This document shows, in pieces, positions 1 to 5,294 of a stretch of 6,958 nucleotides of DNA. The stretch is from the NCBI GenBank assembly GCA_010024215.1, contig RGHK01000043.1:1-6958 (forward strand), written 5' to 3'. The stretch's first letter is position 1. The number at the start of each line of letters is the position of its first letter. The notes beneath the pieces are model-generated. The model did no database searches and had not been told where the DNA came from. It worked only from the letters and a program-made list of their open reading frames with translations. Position numbers and translations under genes: made by a program. Origin of the DNA: Pseudomonadota bacterium. Its GTDB lineage: Bacteria; Pseudomonadota; Gammaproteobacteria; Magnimaribacterales; D2472.

Positions 1-1224
1 ATCTACATCTTCTTGTAAATATCTATTTGCATCTTGTCTTTCTGTCATGGCACCAATTGAGCCCATACCCCTATATGTTTTAAAGCTTCTGCCTTGAAAT
101 AACTCAACCTTTCCTGGAGCTTCCTCAGTTCCAGCAAACAAACTACCCAACATTACAGAATCTGCTCCAGCAGCAATAGCTTTAGCAATATCACCTGAGA
201 ATCTAATACCACCATCAGCAATAATGCTCACATTTTGACCCTCAAGAGCTGCTTTTATTTCTAAAATTGCAGTTATTTGTGGAACACCTATACCTGCAAT
301 AATTCTAGTTGTGCATATAGATCCAGGACCCATTCCAACTTTTACGGCATCAACACCAGCTTTTACTAGTTCTAATGCACCCTCTGCTGTTGCGACATTT
401 CCACCAATAACATCTATTGTTGGAAACTCTTTTTTAATCATTTTTATTGTTTCAATAACGTTTTTCGAATGGCCATGTGCGCTGTCTACTACAAAAACAT
501 CAACACCAGCTTCATATAAGGCCTTTGCACGCTCTAAAGTATCTGAGCCTGTTCCAAGCGCAGCTCCAACCATGAGGCTGCCTGAGCTATCCTTTGTTGC
601 ATCTGGATGCTCAGCAGATTTTTCAATATCCTTCATTGTTACAAGGCCGCTCAATGAATTTGCACTATCAATCACAAGAATTTTTTCAATCCTGTTTTCA
701 TGCATTAATTTTTTAACATCTTCCTGAGCTGTACCCTCTTTGACTGTAATTAGTTTTTCAGATGGGGTCATAATAGATTCTACATATGCTCCCATATTGT
801 CTGCATATCTAAAATCACGACTAGTAACTATTCCTTTTAGATCACCATTATCTACTACTGGCATTCCAGATATATTTAAATCTTTTGTTAACTTAATTAA
901 CTCACCAATTGTTTCTTTTGAGCTTATTGTTATAGGATCTCTAACAACACCACTTTCATATTTTTTAACCCCTTTTACATGAGCTACTTGCTCTTCAATA
1001 GAATTATTTTTATGAATAATGCCTATACCACCAGCCTCTGCTAATGCTATTGCCATATCCTTTTCAGTGACTGTATCCATTGCAGCAGACACCAAAGGAT
1101 TTTTTAACGTGATGTTTTTTGTTAGTTTAGTTTCGGTTGATGCTTCACTTGGCAAAAAGTCGCTATAACTTGGAAGCAAGAGAACATCATCGAATGTGAG
1201 AGCTTTTAGTTTTACTTTTTCCAT
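1..1224 (-). CDS. guaB: IMP dehydrogenase, C-terminus cut off by window edge
   Basis: Oxidises IMP to XMP with NAD+, the committed step of guanine nucleotide synthesis in the cytoplasm. The frame is open without a stop from the ATG at 1222-1224 to base 1 and gives 408 residues. The family is usually near 490, so about 80 C-terminal residues lie off the left edge. The N-terminus carries the family signature LTFDDVLLLP (residues 9-18). A tandem CBS regulatory region lies at roughly 91-205. Next come the NAD-site DSAHGHS (247-253), the catalytic loop GSICTTR with Cys304, ADGGIR (336-341), and the YRGMGS segment. The mobile-flap pair Arg401-Tyr402 falls at the same numbers as in E. coli. All expected catalytic residues in the visible part are present and I saw no frameshift. 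No Shine-Dalgarno sequence precedes the start, but a TATAAT box ends 5 bases before it. Identification is secure. Confidence 0.97.
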   Translation of the reverse strand, partial: MEKVKLKALTFDDVLLLPSYSDFLPSEASTETKLTKNITLKNPLVSAAMDTVTEKDMAIALAEAGGIGIIHKNNSIEEQVAHVKGVKKYESGVVRDPITISSKETIGELIKLTKDLNISGMPVVDNGDLKGIVTSRDFRYADNMGAYVESIMTPSEKLITVKEGTAQEDVKKLMHENRIEKILVIDSANSLSGLVTMKDIEKSAEHPDATKDSSGSLMVGAALGTGSDTLERAKALYEAGVDVFVVDSAHGHSKNVIETIKMIKKEFPTIDVIGGNVATAEGALELVKAGVDAVKVGMGPGSICTTRIIAGIGVPQITAILEIKAALEGQNVSIIADGGIRFSGDIAKAIAAGADSVMLGSLFAGTEEAPGKVELFQGRSFKTYRGMGSIGAMTERQDANRYLQEDVD

Positions 1225-1229
1225 GTCGG

Positions 1230-1235
1230 ATTATA
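1230..1235 (-). promoter_or_regulatory. Candidate -10 box for guaB, nearly leaderless
   Basis: On the minus strand the sequence reads TATAAT followed by CCGAC and then the guaB ATG. It is a perfect match to the sigma-70 -10 consensus. The usual spacing would put transcription initiation on or within a base or two of the start codon, so the mRNA would be leaderless or almost so. The expected -35 position is only a run of T, with no good match to TTGACA. In an AT-rich genome a chance TATAAT is possible. Confidence 0.4.
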
Positions 1236-1249
1236 GCAAGACTAAATGT

Positions 1250-1277
1250 AAAAAAAAATAATTCTTAAAATATTAAG
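1250..1277 (-). terminator. Weak terminator-like hairpin and T-tract after the membrane protein gene
   Basis: On the minus strand the end of the small membrane protein gene contains CTTAA-TATT-TTAAG (1264-1277), a perfect 5-base inverted repeat with a 4-base loop overlapping its stop codon. Five bases later comes a run of nine T (1250-1258). The shape resembles an intrinsic terminator, but the stem is short and AT-rich and the T-run does not follow it immediately. It could end the fumC-phhB transcript before the candidate guaB promoter. Confidence 0.25.
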
Positions 1278-1492
1278 CCTAAAATATAGATTATAGTAAG
1301 TCCTGCATTCAGAACTATTAAAGACTGTTCTTTCCATAAAAGGCCAACATAGACCCATAGAGTATTTGCAGATATAAAAGCCCAATGATGGTACTCTAAT
1401 TCAGGTACAAAACTTGCAAGAGCTGCTGCAATAATTAATATTCCAGTAGCAAGCCAAGCTAATGATTGATAAGGTTTTTCGTTTTGTTCCAT
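1265..1492 (-). CDS. Small three-helix membrane protein of unknown function
   Basis: A 75-residue protein that I do not recognise. After a short polar N-terminus (MEQNEKPYQ) there are three hydrophobic stretches likely to span the membrane: about residues 11-30, 36-53 and 57-75. They are joined by the short polar links PELEYHH and WKEQ. The middle helix ends in NTLWVYVGLLW and the last is rich in Leu and Ile with LNAGL. The pattern of a helix ending in LWxxxGLL followed by xLNxGL loosely recalls half-size transporter-like families such as SemiSWEET, but this is only a resemblance and no function is assigned. It starts at an ATG 8 bases after the phhB stop, without a clear Shine-Dalgarno, so it is probably translated from the same mRNA as phhB. 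The high hydrophobicity and compact cluster position support a real gene. Confidence 0.7.
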   Translation of the reverse strand: MEQNEKPYQSLAWLATGILIIAAALASFVPELEYHHWAFISANTLWVYVGLLWKEQSLIVLNAGLTIIYILGLIF

Positions 1493-1500
1493 TGTATTTT

Positions 1501-1842
1501 TTAATTATTTTGATTGAGCAAGTCTGTCTTAGCAGCACAAATAAAATCATTCTTATGCAATCCATTTATTTTGTGAGACCACCAAGATACGGTGACTTTA
1601 CCCCACTCTAAGATTAAATGCGGATGATGATCTTCTGCTTCTGCCATTTCAGCAACCTTATTAACAAAATCCTTTGAATCTTGATAGCTAGAAAAACTAT
1701 AAACCTTTCTTAATTTTTTTGTGTCTTCTTCAACTAAATCCCAGCCATCTATATCTTGCATTAGATCTTGTGCTTCATTGTCTGAAACTTTTGGAGCATC
1801 TATTCTGCATGCTTCACAAACTTGAGATGCTAAATCACTCAC
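1501..1842 (-). CDS. phhB: Pterin-4a-carbinolamine dehydratase (PhhB/PCD family)
   Basis: Dehydrates 4a-hydroxytetrahydrobiopterin to the quinonoid dihydropterin. In the cytoplasm this recycles the cofactor of aromatic amino acid hydroxylases; other roles in pterin metabolism are proposed for organisms lacking those enzymes. The 113-residue length fits the family. The active-site motif EDHHPHL (70-76) is followed by WGKVTVSWWSH and GLHKNDF. His72, His73 and His90 match the three conserved histidines, and Asp99 fits the downstream family Asp. The N-terminal CEACRIDAPKVSD (9-21) closely resembles gammaproteobacterial PhhB proteins. The start is GTG at 1840-1842, inside the last codons of fumC (8-base overlap), with an AGGCGG-like ribosome site about 6 bases upstream. 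An in-frame stop at about 1858-1860 excludes a longer form. No phenylalanine hydroxylase gene is in the window. Confidence 0.93.
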   Translation of the reverse strand: MSDLASQVCEACRIDAPKVSDNEAQDLMQDIDGWDLVEEDTKKLRKVYSFSSYQDSKDFVNKVAEMAEAEDHHPHLILEWGKVTVSWWSHKINGLHKNDFICAAKTDLLNQNN

Positions 1843-2572
1843 TAATACCGCCTTTCGTTAGCTTAGAAGGATCAAGTAATTTATTTAATTCTGTTTTGCT
1901 GATTCCTGTTTCATCATGAGCAACATCAACAATTGGTTTATTTTCTTTATATGCTTTTTTAGCAATTGCTGCAGCTTTGCTATAACCAACAATTCTATTT
2001 AACGCTGTTACCAATATTGGATTTTTTGATAGTGATTCATTAATATTCTTTGTATTAACTTTAAAGCTTTTAATGGCTTTGTCTGCCAGTAGAGGCATTG
2101 CATTGCCCAATAAATTAATACTTTTTAACAAGTTATATGCCACTACCGGTAACATTACGTTTAATTGGAAGTTTCCACTCTGACCTGCAACAGTAACAGT
2201 CACATCATTTCCTATAACATCAGCACACGCCATTGCTACTGCTTCAGGTATAACTGGATTAACTTTACCAGGCATAATACTGCTTCCTGGCTGCAGTGCC
2301 TCAAGCTCAATTTCACCAAGACCAGTAAGAGGTCCACTGTTCATCCATCTCAAATCATTAGAAATCTTCATCAATATAATACTTAAATTCTTGAGTGCCG
2401 AAGAGAGCTCTACTGCATTATCAACAGAGCTTAAGCCCTGATAGAAATTTTTAGTTGGCTTAGTTTTAAATTTTGTTAGTTTATTTAATTCAGAACAAAA
2501 AGTTTTTGCAAAGTCTTTGTGACTATTAATTCCTGTCCCAATAGCAGTGCCTCCTTGAGGAAGCTCATTCAT
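1835..2572 (-). CDS. fumC: Fumarase FumC, C-terminal fragment (245 aa)
   Basis: C-terminal two-thirds of class II fumarase. It opens with ELPQGGTAIGTGIN (3-16), the second conserved family block, and carries the lyase signature GSSIMPGKVNP (96-106). In it Ser97, Lys103 and Asn105 align with E. coli Ser318 (catalytic), Lys324 and Asn326. It continues with QSGNFQLNVMLPV and the C-terminal small domain (NPILVTALNRIVGYSKAA and following). The apparent ATG start (2570-2572) is very probably just an internal Met of the intact enzyme (RMNELPQGG), as it lacks a good ribosome site and the upstream codons in this frame run straight into TGA. The end overlaps the phhB start by 8 bases. By itself it lacks the GRTH and SSN segments, so activity is not expected. 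Confidence 0.85.
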   Translation of the reverse strand: MNELPQGGTAIGTGINSHKDFAKTFCSELNKLTKFKTKPTKNFYQGLSSVDNAVELSSALKNLSIILMKISNDLRWMNSGPLTGLGEIELEALQPGSSIMPGKVNPVIPEAVAMACADVIGNDVTVTVAGQSGNFQLNVMLPVVAYNLLKSINLLGNAMPLLADKAIKSFKVNTKNINESLSKNPILVTALNRIVGYSKAAAIAKKAYKENKPIVDVAHDETGISKTELNKLLDPSKLTKGGISE

Positions 2573-2964
2573 TCTACATCATTAGCATTAACTTTTAGCT
2601 TTGATTTTTTAGAGGCTAGATTTGCAATAACCTCATTTGCATTCATATTCGTACTAGTTCCAGAACCCGTCTGAAATACATCCAAAGGAAAAGATTCATC
2701 ATGCAATCCGCTAACGACTTCTATTGCAGCCGTTTTAATAGCTTTTGTTTTATTTGCAGGCAATAACTTTAATTTATTATTTGCAGCTGCAGCTGAATAC
2801 TTAATTACTCCAAGTGCTTCAATAAAAGATCTTCCAAACGGAAAAGCAAATTTAATACCGCTGATTGTGAAATTGTCGAGCGCTCTTTGTGTTTGTGCTC
2901 CCCATAAAGCTTTTTGAGGAACCTTAACTTCACCTAAACTATCTTTTTCAATTCTATATTTCAT
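2569..2964 (-). CDS. fumC: Fumarase FumC, N-terminal fragment (131 aa)
   Basis: N-terminal domain of class II fumarase. It begins MKYRIEKDSLGEV, matching the family's (R)xEKDSxG start, followed by LWGAQTQRAL (20-29) and HDESFPLDVFQTGSGT (88-103). STNMNANEV then follows, forming the first conserved substrate-binding block, with Thr103 at the position of E. coli Thr100. Near the end, KVNAND (124-129) aligns with E. coli KVHPND, so the B-site His129 is Asn here. The frame then stops after DVE with TGA at 2569-2571. It starts at an ATG (2962-2964) preceded by AAAGG about 7 bases upstream. The ATG of the second fragment overlaps this stop in an ATGA arrangement. The aspartase relative is less likely, given the close FumC match throughout. 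Confidence 0.85.
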   Translation of the reverse strand: MKYRIEKDSLGEVKVPQKALWGAQTQRALDNFTISGIKFAFPFGRSFIEALGVIKYSAAAANNKLKLLPANKTKAIKTAAIEVVSGLHDESFPLDVFQTGSGTSTNMNANEVIANLASKKSKLKVNANDVE

Positions 2965-3023
2965 AATACCTTTATTTTTTGGTAAGCTATTTTAACATTC
3001 AATGATGAATAGAGGGATATAGA
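2965..3023. promoter_or_regulatory. Divergent intergenic region between fumC and the aldolase gene
   Basis: These 59 bases separate two divergent start codons and must hold both 5' ends unless transcription starts within the genes. Ribosome sites are visible on each side: AAAGG on the minus strand for fumC and AGAGGG on the plus strand for the aldolase. A TTGAAT hexamer on the minus strand (about 2996-3001) could be a -35, but no convincing -10 sits at the right distance. I therefore do not assign exact promoters, and I see no clear operator palindrome. Confidence 0.45.
3011..3016 (+). promoter_or_regulatory. Ribosome binding site of the aldolase-family gene
   Basis: AGAGGG lies 7 bases before the ATG at 3024-3026. 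This good Shine-Dalgarno spacing favours the first ATG over the in-frame Met25 codon at 3096, whose surroundings lack a comparable site. Confidence 0.6.
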
Positions 3024-3833
3024 ATGACAAATGTTTCACCAATAAGAATTGATATTAATGACGGCAGACTCCCATTAAAAGGTAAAGGCCTTGAAATGAC
3101 TGAATTTGCTAATACTGCTGAGTTAAGAAGAAATCAGCTTGAAAAACTTGCCGCCGGTTTTAGAATGTTCGCATATTTTGGATTTAATGAGGGTGTAGCT
3201 GGACACATAACTTTAAGAGATCCAGAGTTTCATGATCATTTTTGGGTAAATCCTTTAGGTGTTCATTTCTCACAAATATCTGTATCTGATTTAATACTTG
3301 TCAATCATGACGGAAAGGTTGTGCAAGGAGATAAAGATGTAAATGTAGCTGCATTTGCTATTCATTCTAGACTTCATGCCGCAAGACCTGATGTAAATGC
3401 TGCAGCACATTCACATTCAATTTATGGGAGAACTTTTTCAACACTTGGAAAAATGCTTGATCCAATTACCCAAGATGCATGTGCTTTTTATGAAAACCAA
3501 GCAATATATGAAGACTACTCGGGTGTTGTTGAAGAAGTTGATGAGGGAGATGCAATTGCAAAAGCACTTGGTGATAAAAAAGTAATTATTCTTCAAAATC
3601 ATGGAATTCTAACTACAGGTTCTTCTGTAGATATTGCCTTATGGTTCTATATGTCCATGGAAAGATGTTGTCAGGCTCAATTAATGGCAGAAGCAGCAGG
3701 AAAGCCTGAGCTAATTCCTCATGATGCAGCTGTGAAAGCAAGAGAATTTATATCAAATGATATAGCGGCTTGGGCAAGTTACCAACCAGCATTTGATATG
3801 ATTGTAAAAAAAGAGCCTGATTTGTTAGATTAA
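3024..3833 (+). CDS. Class II aldolase/adducin-family protein
   Basis: A 269-residue cytoplasmic protein of the zinc-dependent class II aldolase/adducin superfamily, which includes L-fuculose-phosphate aldolase and ribulose-5-phosphate epimerase. The domain begins near residue 33 with LRRNQLEKLAAGFRMFAYFG and continues with GVAGHITLRDP (57-67) and the conserved RPDVNAAAHSHS (121-132). QNHGILTTGSS follows at 191-201. His129, His131 and His193 fit the three metal-binding histidines. The acidic residue used as general acid/base in fuculose aldolase (its Glu73) has no counterpart where it would align (NVAAFAIH, about 107-114), as in many adducin-like members, so aldolase chemistry is not assured. 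The substrate cannot be told from sequence. The 30-odd residues before the domain are polar, without a signal peptide. It is the only plus-strand gene here and converges exactly on the aldehyde dehydrogenase gene. Confidence 0.9.
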   Translation: MTNVSPIRIDINDGRLPLKGKGLEMTEFANTAELRRNQLEKLAAGFRMFAYFGFNEGVAGHITLRDPEFHDHFWVNPLGVHFSQISVSDLILVNHDGKVVQGDKDVNVAAFAIHSRLHAARPDVNAAAHSHSIYGRTFSTLGKMLDPITQDACAFYENQAIYEDYSGVVEEVDEGDAIAKALGDKKVIILQNHGILTTGSSVDIALWFYMSMERCCQAQLMAEAAGKPELIPHDAAVKAREFISNDIAAWASYQPAFDMIVKKEPDLLD

Positions 3834-3837
3834 TTAA
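3830..3837. other. Palindromic junction of two convergent stop codons
   Basis: The octamer TTAATTAA contains the TAA stop of the plus-strand aldolase gene (3831-3833) and the TAA stop of the minus-strand aldehyde dehydrogenase (3834-3836). The two coding regions meet with no base between them. No hairpin with a T-tract is visible at the junction, so any terminator must lie within the opposing coding sequences. Confidence 0.7.
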
Positions 3838-5252
3838 GGCGCTATAACAGCTTTAGTCTCTAAGCATTCTTCTAACCCATGAAGCCCATGCTCTCTTCCA
3901 TTTCCTGAAGACTTATATCCGCCAAATGGTGCACCAGTTCCTCTTGCTCCACCATTAATAATCACTTGGCCTGCCCTAATTTTTCTGGCAACTTCTTGAG
4001 CATGAGATGGCTCACCTTGAACATAACCAGCTAAGCCATATTCAGTATCATTGGCAATATTAATGGCTTCTTCTTCTGTTTCATATTTGATAATTGAAAG
4101 CACTGGTCCAAAAATTTCTTCTTTTGCAATAGTCATATCATTTGTAACATCAGCAAATACAGTGGGCTTCACATAATAACCTTTTTCATAACCCTCTGGC
4201 TTTTCAATACCACCTGCGACTAATGTTGCTCCCTCTTCAATACCTATTTCAATCATTCGAAGTATTTTTTCATATTGAACTTTGTTTGCTATAGGTCCAA
4301 TTCTAAATTCGCCTTTTGGATCTCCAACAGTTGTACTATTTGCTGTCTCTGCTGCTATTTCGACTGCCTTTTCATAATTATTTGATGAAACTAACATCTT
4401 TGTTGGCGCATTACATGATTGTCCTGAATTTAAAAAACAATGTCCTGCTCCGCCTCTAACTGATTTTTCTAGATCTGCAACATCATCAAGAATGATGTTA
4501 GATGATTTGCCACCTAGTTCTTGGTGAACTCTTTTAACTGACACCGCTGATGCCTGTGCAACAGCTATTCCAGCTCTAGTGGAACCTGTAAACGACATCA
4601 TAGCTACATCAGGATGTTCAGATAGTGCAGCACCAACAGTTGGACCATAACCATTAACTACATTGAATACACCGGCTGGAACTCCAGCCTTATCAAAAAC
4701 CTCAGCTAATAACATCGCACAATATGGAGAAATCTCGCTTGGTTTTAAAACCATAGTGCAACCGGCAGCTAATGCAGCTGAAACCTTGGTTGTTATCTGA
4801 TTCATAGGCCAATTCCATGGTGTTATCATACCTATTACACCGATAGGCTCCTTGATTAAGGTGTAATTACCTTCTGGCTTCTCAAATTGATATTCTTTTA
4901 AAGCATCAAGAGTTTCATGTAAATTCTTTATACCTGTTGAAGCTTGAGCTTTTTCTGATAACCATATTGGAGCACCCATTTCTTCACTAATTGTCTGCAC
5001 AAAATCATCATATCTATTTTCATATTCTGCAATGATGTTATTTAGCAGTTCGATTCTTTCTTCTTTGGTGGTGTATTGATAAGTTTTAAAAGCTTCAAAA
5101 GCAGCTTTGACTGCGCTATTGATATCACCTTTTGTTCCAGCAGTTATATGACCAATTAATTCTTCGTTAGCTGGGTTTATTACTTCGATTTTTTCTGTTG
5201 ATTCTGATTCAACCCATGAACCATTAATATAAAAATCTAGTTTATCTTTCAT
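3834..5252 (-). CDS. NAD(P)-dependent aldehyde dehydrogenase
   Basis: Oxidises an aldehyde to its carboxylic acid with NAD(P)+ in the cytoplasm. I number from the ATG at 5250-5252, giving 472 residues, the usual size of the superfamily. The N-terminus has FYINGSWV and a VINPAN block typical of ALDHs. The cofactor and active-site elements are in order: TPWNWP with Asn147, LKPSE with Lys170, FTGSTRAG, ELGGKSSNII with Glu245, and NSGQSC with the nucleophile Cys280. KEEIFGPVLS with Glu379 and PFGGYKSSGNGRE complete the set. All catalytic residues are present, so the enzyme should be active. The substrate is unknown; the sequence does not single out betaine-aldehyde, succinate-semialdehyde or formaldehyde-type enzymes. 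A TTG four codons upstream (5262-5264) could extend the protein, but it overlaps the ribosome site. It lies 40 bases downstream of fhs on the same strand and may share its transcript. Confidence 0.95.
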   Translation of the reverse strand: MKDKLDFYINGSWVESESTEKIEVINPANEELIGHITAGTKGDINSAVKAAFEAFKTYQYTTKEERIELLNNIIAEYENRYDDFVQTISEEMGAPIWLSEKAQASTGIKNLHETLDALKEYQFEKPEGNYTLIKEPIGVIGMITPWNWPMNQITTKVSAALAAGCTMVLKPSEISPYCAMLLAEVFDKAGVPAGVFNVVNGYGPTVGAALSEHPDVAMMSFTGSTRAGIAVAQASAVSVKRVHQELGGKSSNIILDDVADLEKSVRGGAGHCFLNSGQSCNAPTKMLVSSNNYEKAVEIAAETANSTTVGDPKGEFRIGPIANKVQYEKILRMIEIGIEEGATLVAGGIEKPEGYEKGYYVKPTVFADVTNDMTIAKEEIFGPVLSIIKYETEEEAINIANDTEYGLAGYVQGEPSHAQEVARKIRAGQVIINGGARGTGAPFGGYKSSGNGREHGLHGLEECLETKAVIAP

Positions 5253-5258
5253 ATCAAA

Positions 5259-5262
5259 CCTC
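5259..5262 (-). promoter_or_regulatory. Ribosome binding site that fixes the aldehyde dehydrogenase start
   Basis: GAGG on the minus strand lies 6 bases before the ATG at 5250-5252. The alternative TTG start at 5262-5264 would place this motif inside the coding region and has no Shine-Dalgarno of its own, so the ATG is preferred. Confidence 0.65.
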
Positions 5263-5274
5263 AAATATTCATTA

Positions 5275-5294
5275 AATAATTATACTTAATTATT
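5275..5294 (-). repeat. AT-only inverted repeat between fhs and the aldehyde dehydrogenase
   Basis: On the minus strand AATAATTA-AGTA-TAATTATT is a perfect 8-base inverted repeat with a 4-base loop. It begins inside the fhs stop codon and lies in the 40-base gap before the aldehyde dehydrogenase. The stem has only A-T pairs and no clean T-run after it, so it is a weak terminator or RNA-processing candidate at best. Chance is plausible in such AT-rich DNA. Confidence 0.3.

Larger units (their letters stand above)
1835..2964 (-). pseudogene. fumC: Class II fumarate hydratase, interrupted by internal deletion and frameshift
   Basis: Taken together, the two frames here match the start and end of class II fumarase, which hydrates fumarate to L-malate in the TCA cycle. 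Aligned by eye with E. coli FumC, the first frame runs to about residue 134 (HPNDDV region) and the second resumes at about 222 (VAELALGGTAVGTG). About 87 residues are absent. The lost segment holds the SSN motif (E. coli 139-141) and GRTH with the active-site His188, plus much of the first long helix of the tetramer core. The downstream part is also out of frame with the upstream part, so the missing length is not a multiple of three. The remaining pieces plus the gap sum to about 460 residues, the normal FumC length. No transposon or repeat lies at the junction. As written it cannot encode an active fumarase. Either a real recent lesion or a sequencing/assembly deletion is possible. Confidence 0.85.

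Noticed and set aside
311..982. Two plus-strand open frames of 138 and 80 codons, antisense to guaB
   Set aside because: They lie fully inside the well-conserved guaB frame, the proteins are low-complexity Ser/Thr/Phe/Ile-rich as expected from antisense reading, and neither looks like a known family.
1225..1264. Purine-responsive riboswitch upstream of guaB
   Set aside because: The 40-base gap is too short for a purine aptamer and shows only a T-tract and a -10-like box.
1719..2386. Short plus-strand frames opposite phhB and fumC
   Set aside because: They are shadow frames of the minus-strand genes with no family resemblance.
2569..2575. Transposon or phage insertion as the cause of the fumC break
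   Set aside because: Nothing is inserted: sequence is missing, and there are no terminal inverted repeats or target duplications at the junction.
3397..3585. 62-codon alternative frame inside the aldolase-family gene
   Set aside because: It overlaps the metal-binding core of the aldolase domain in another frame and is Lys/Met/Gln-rich nonsense.
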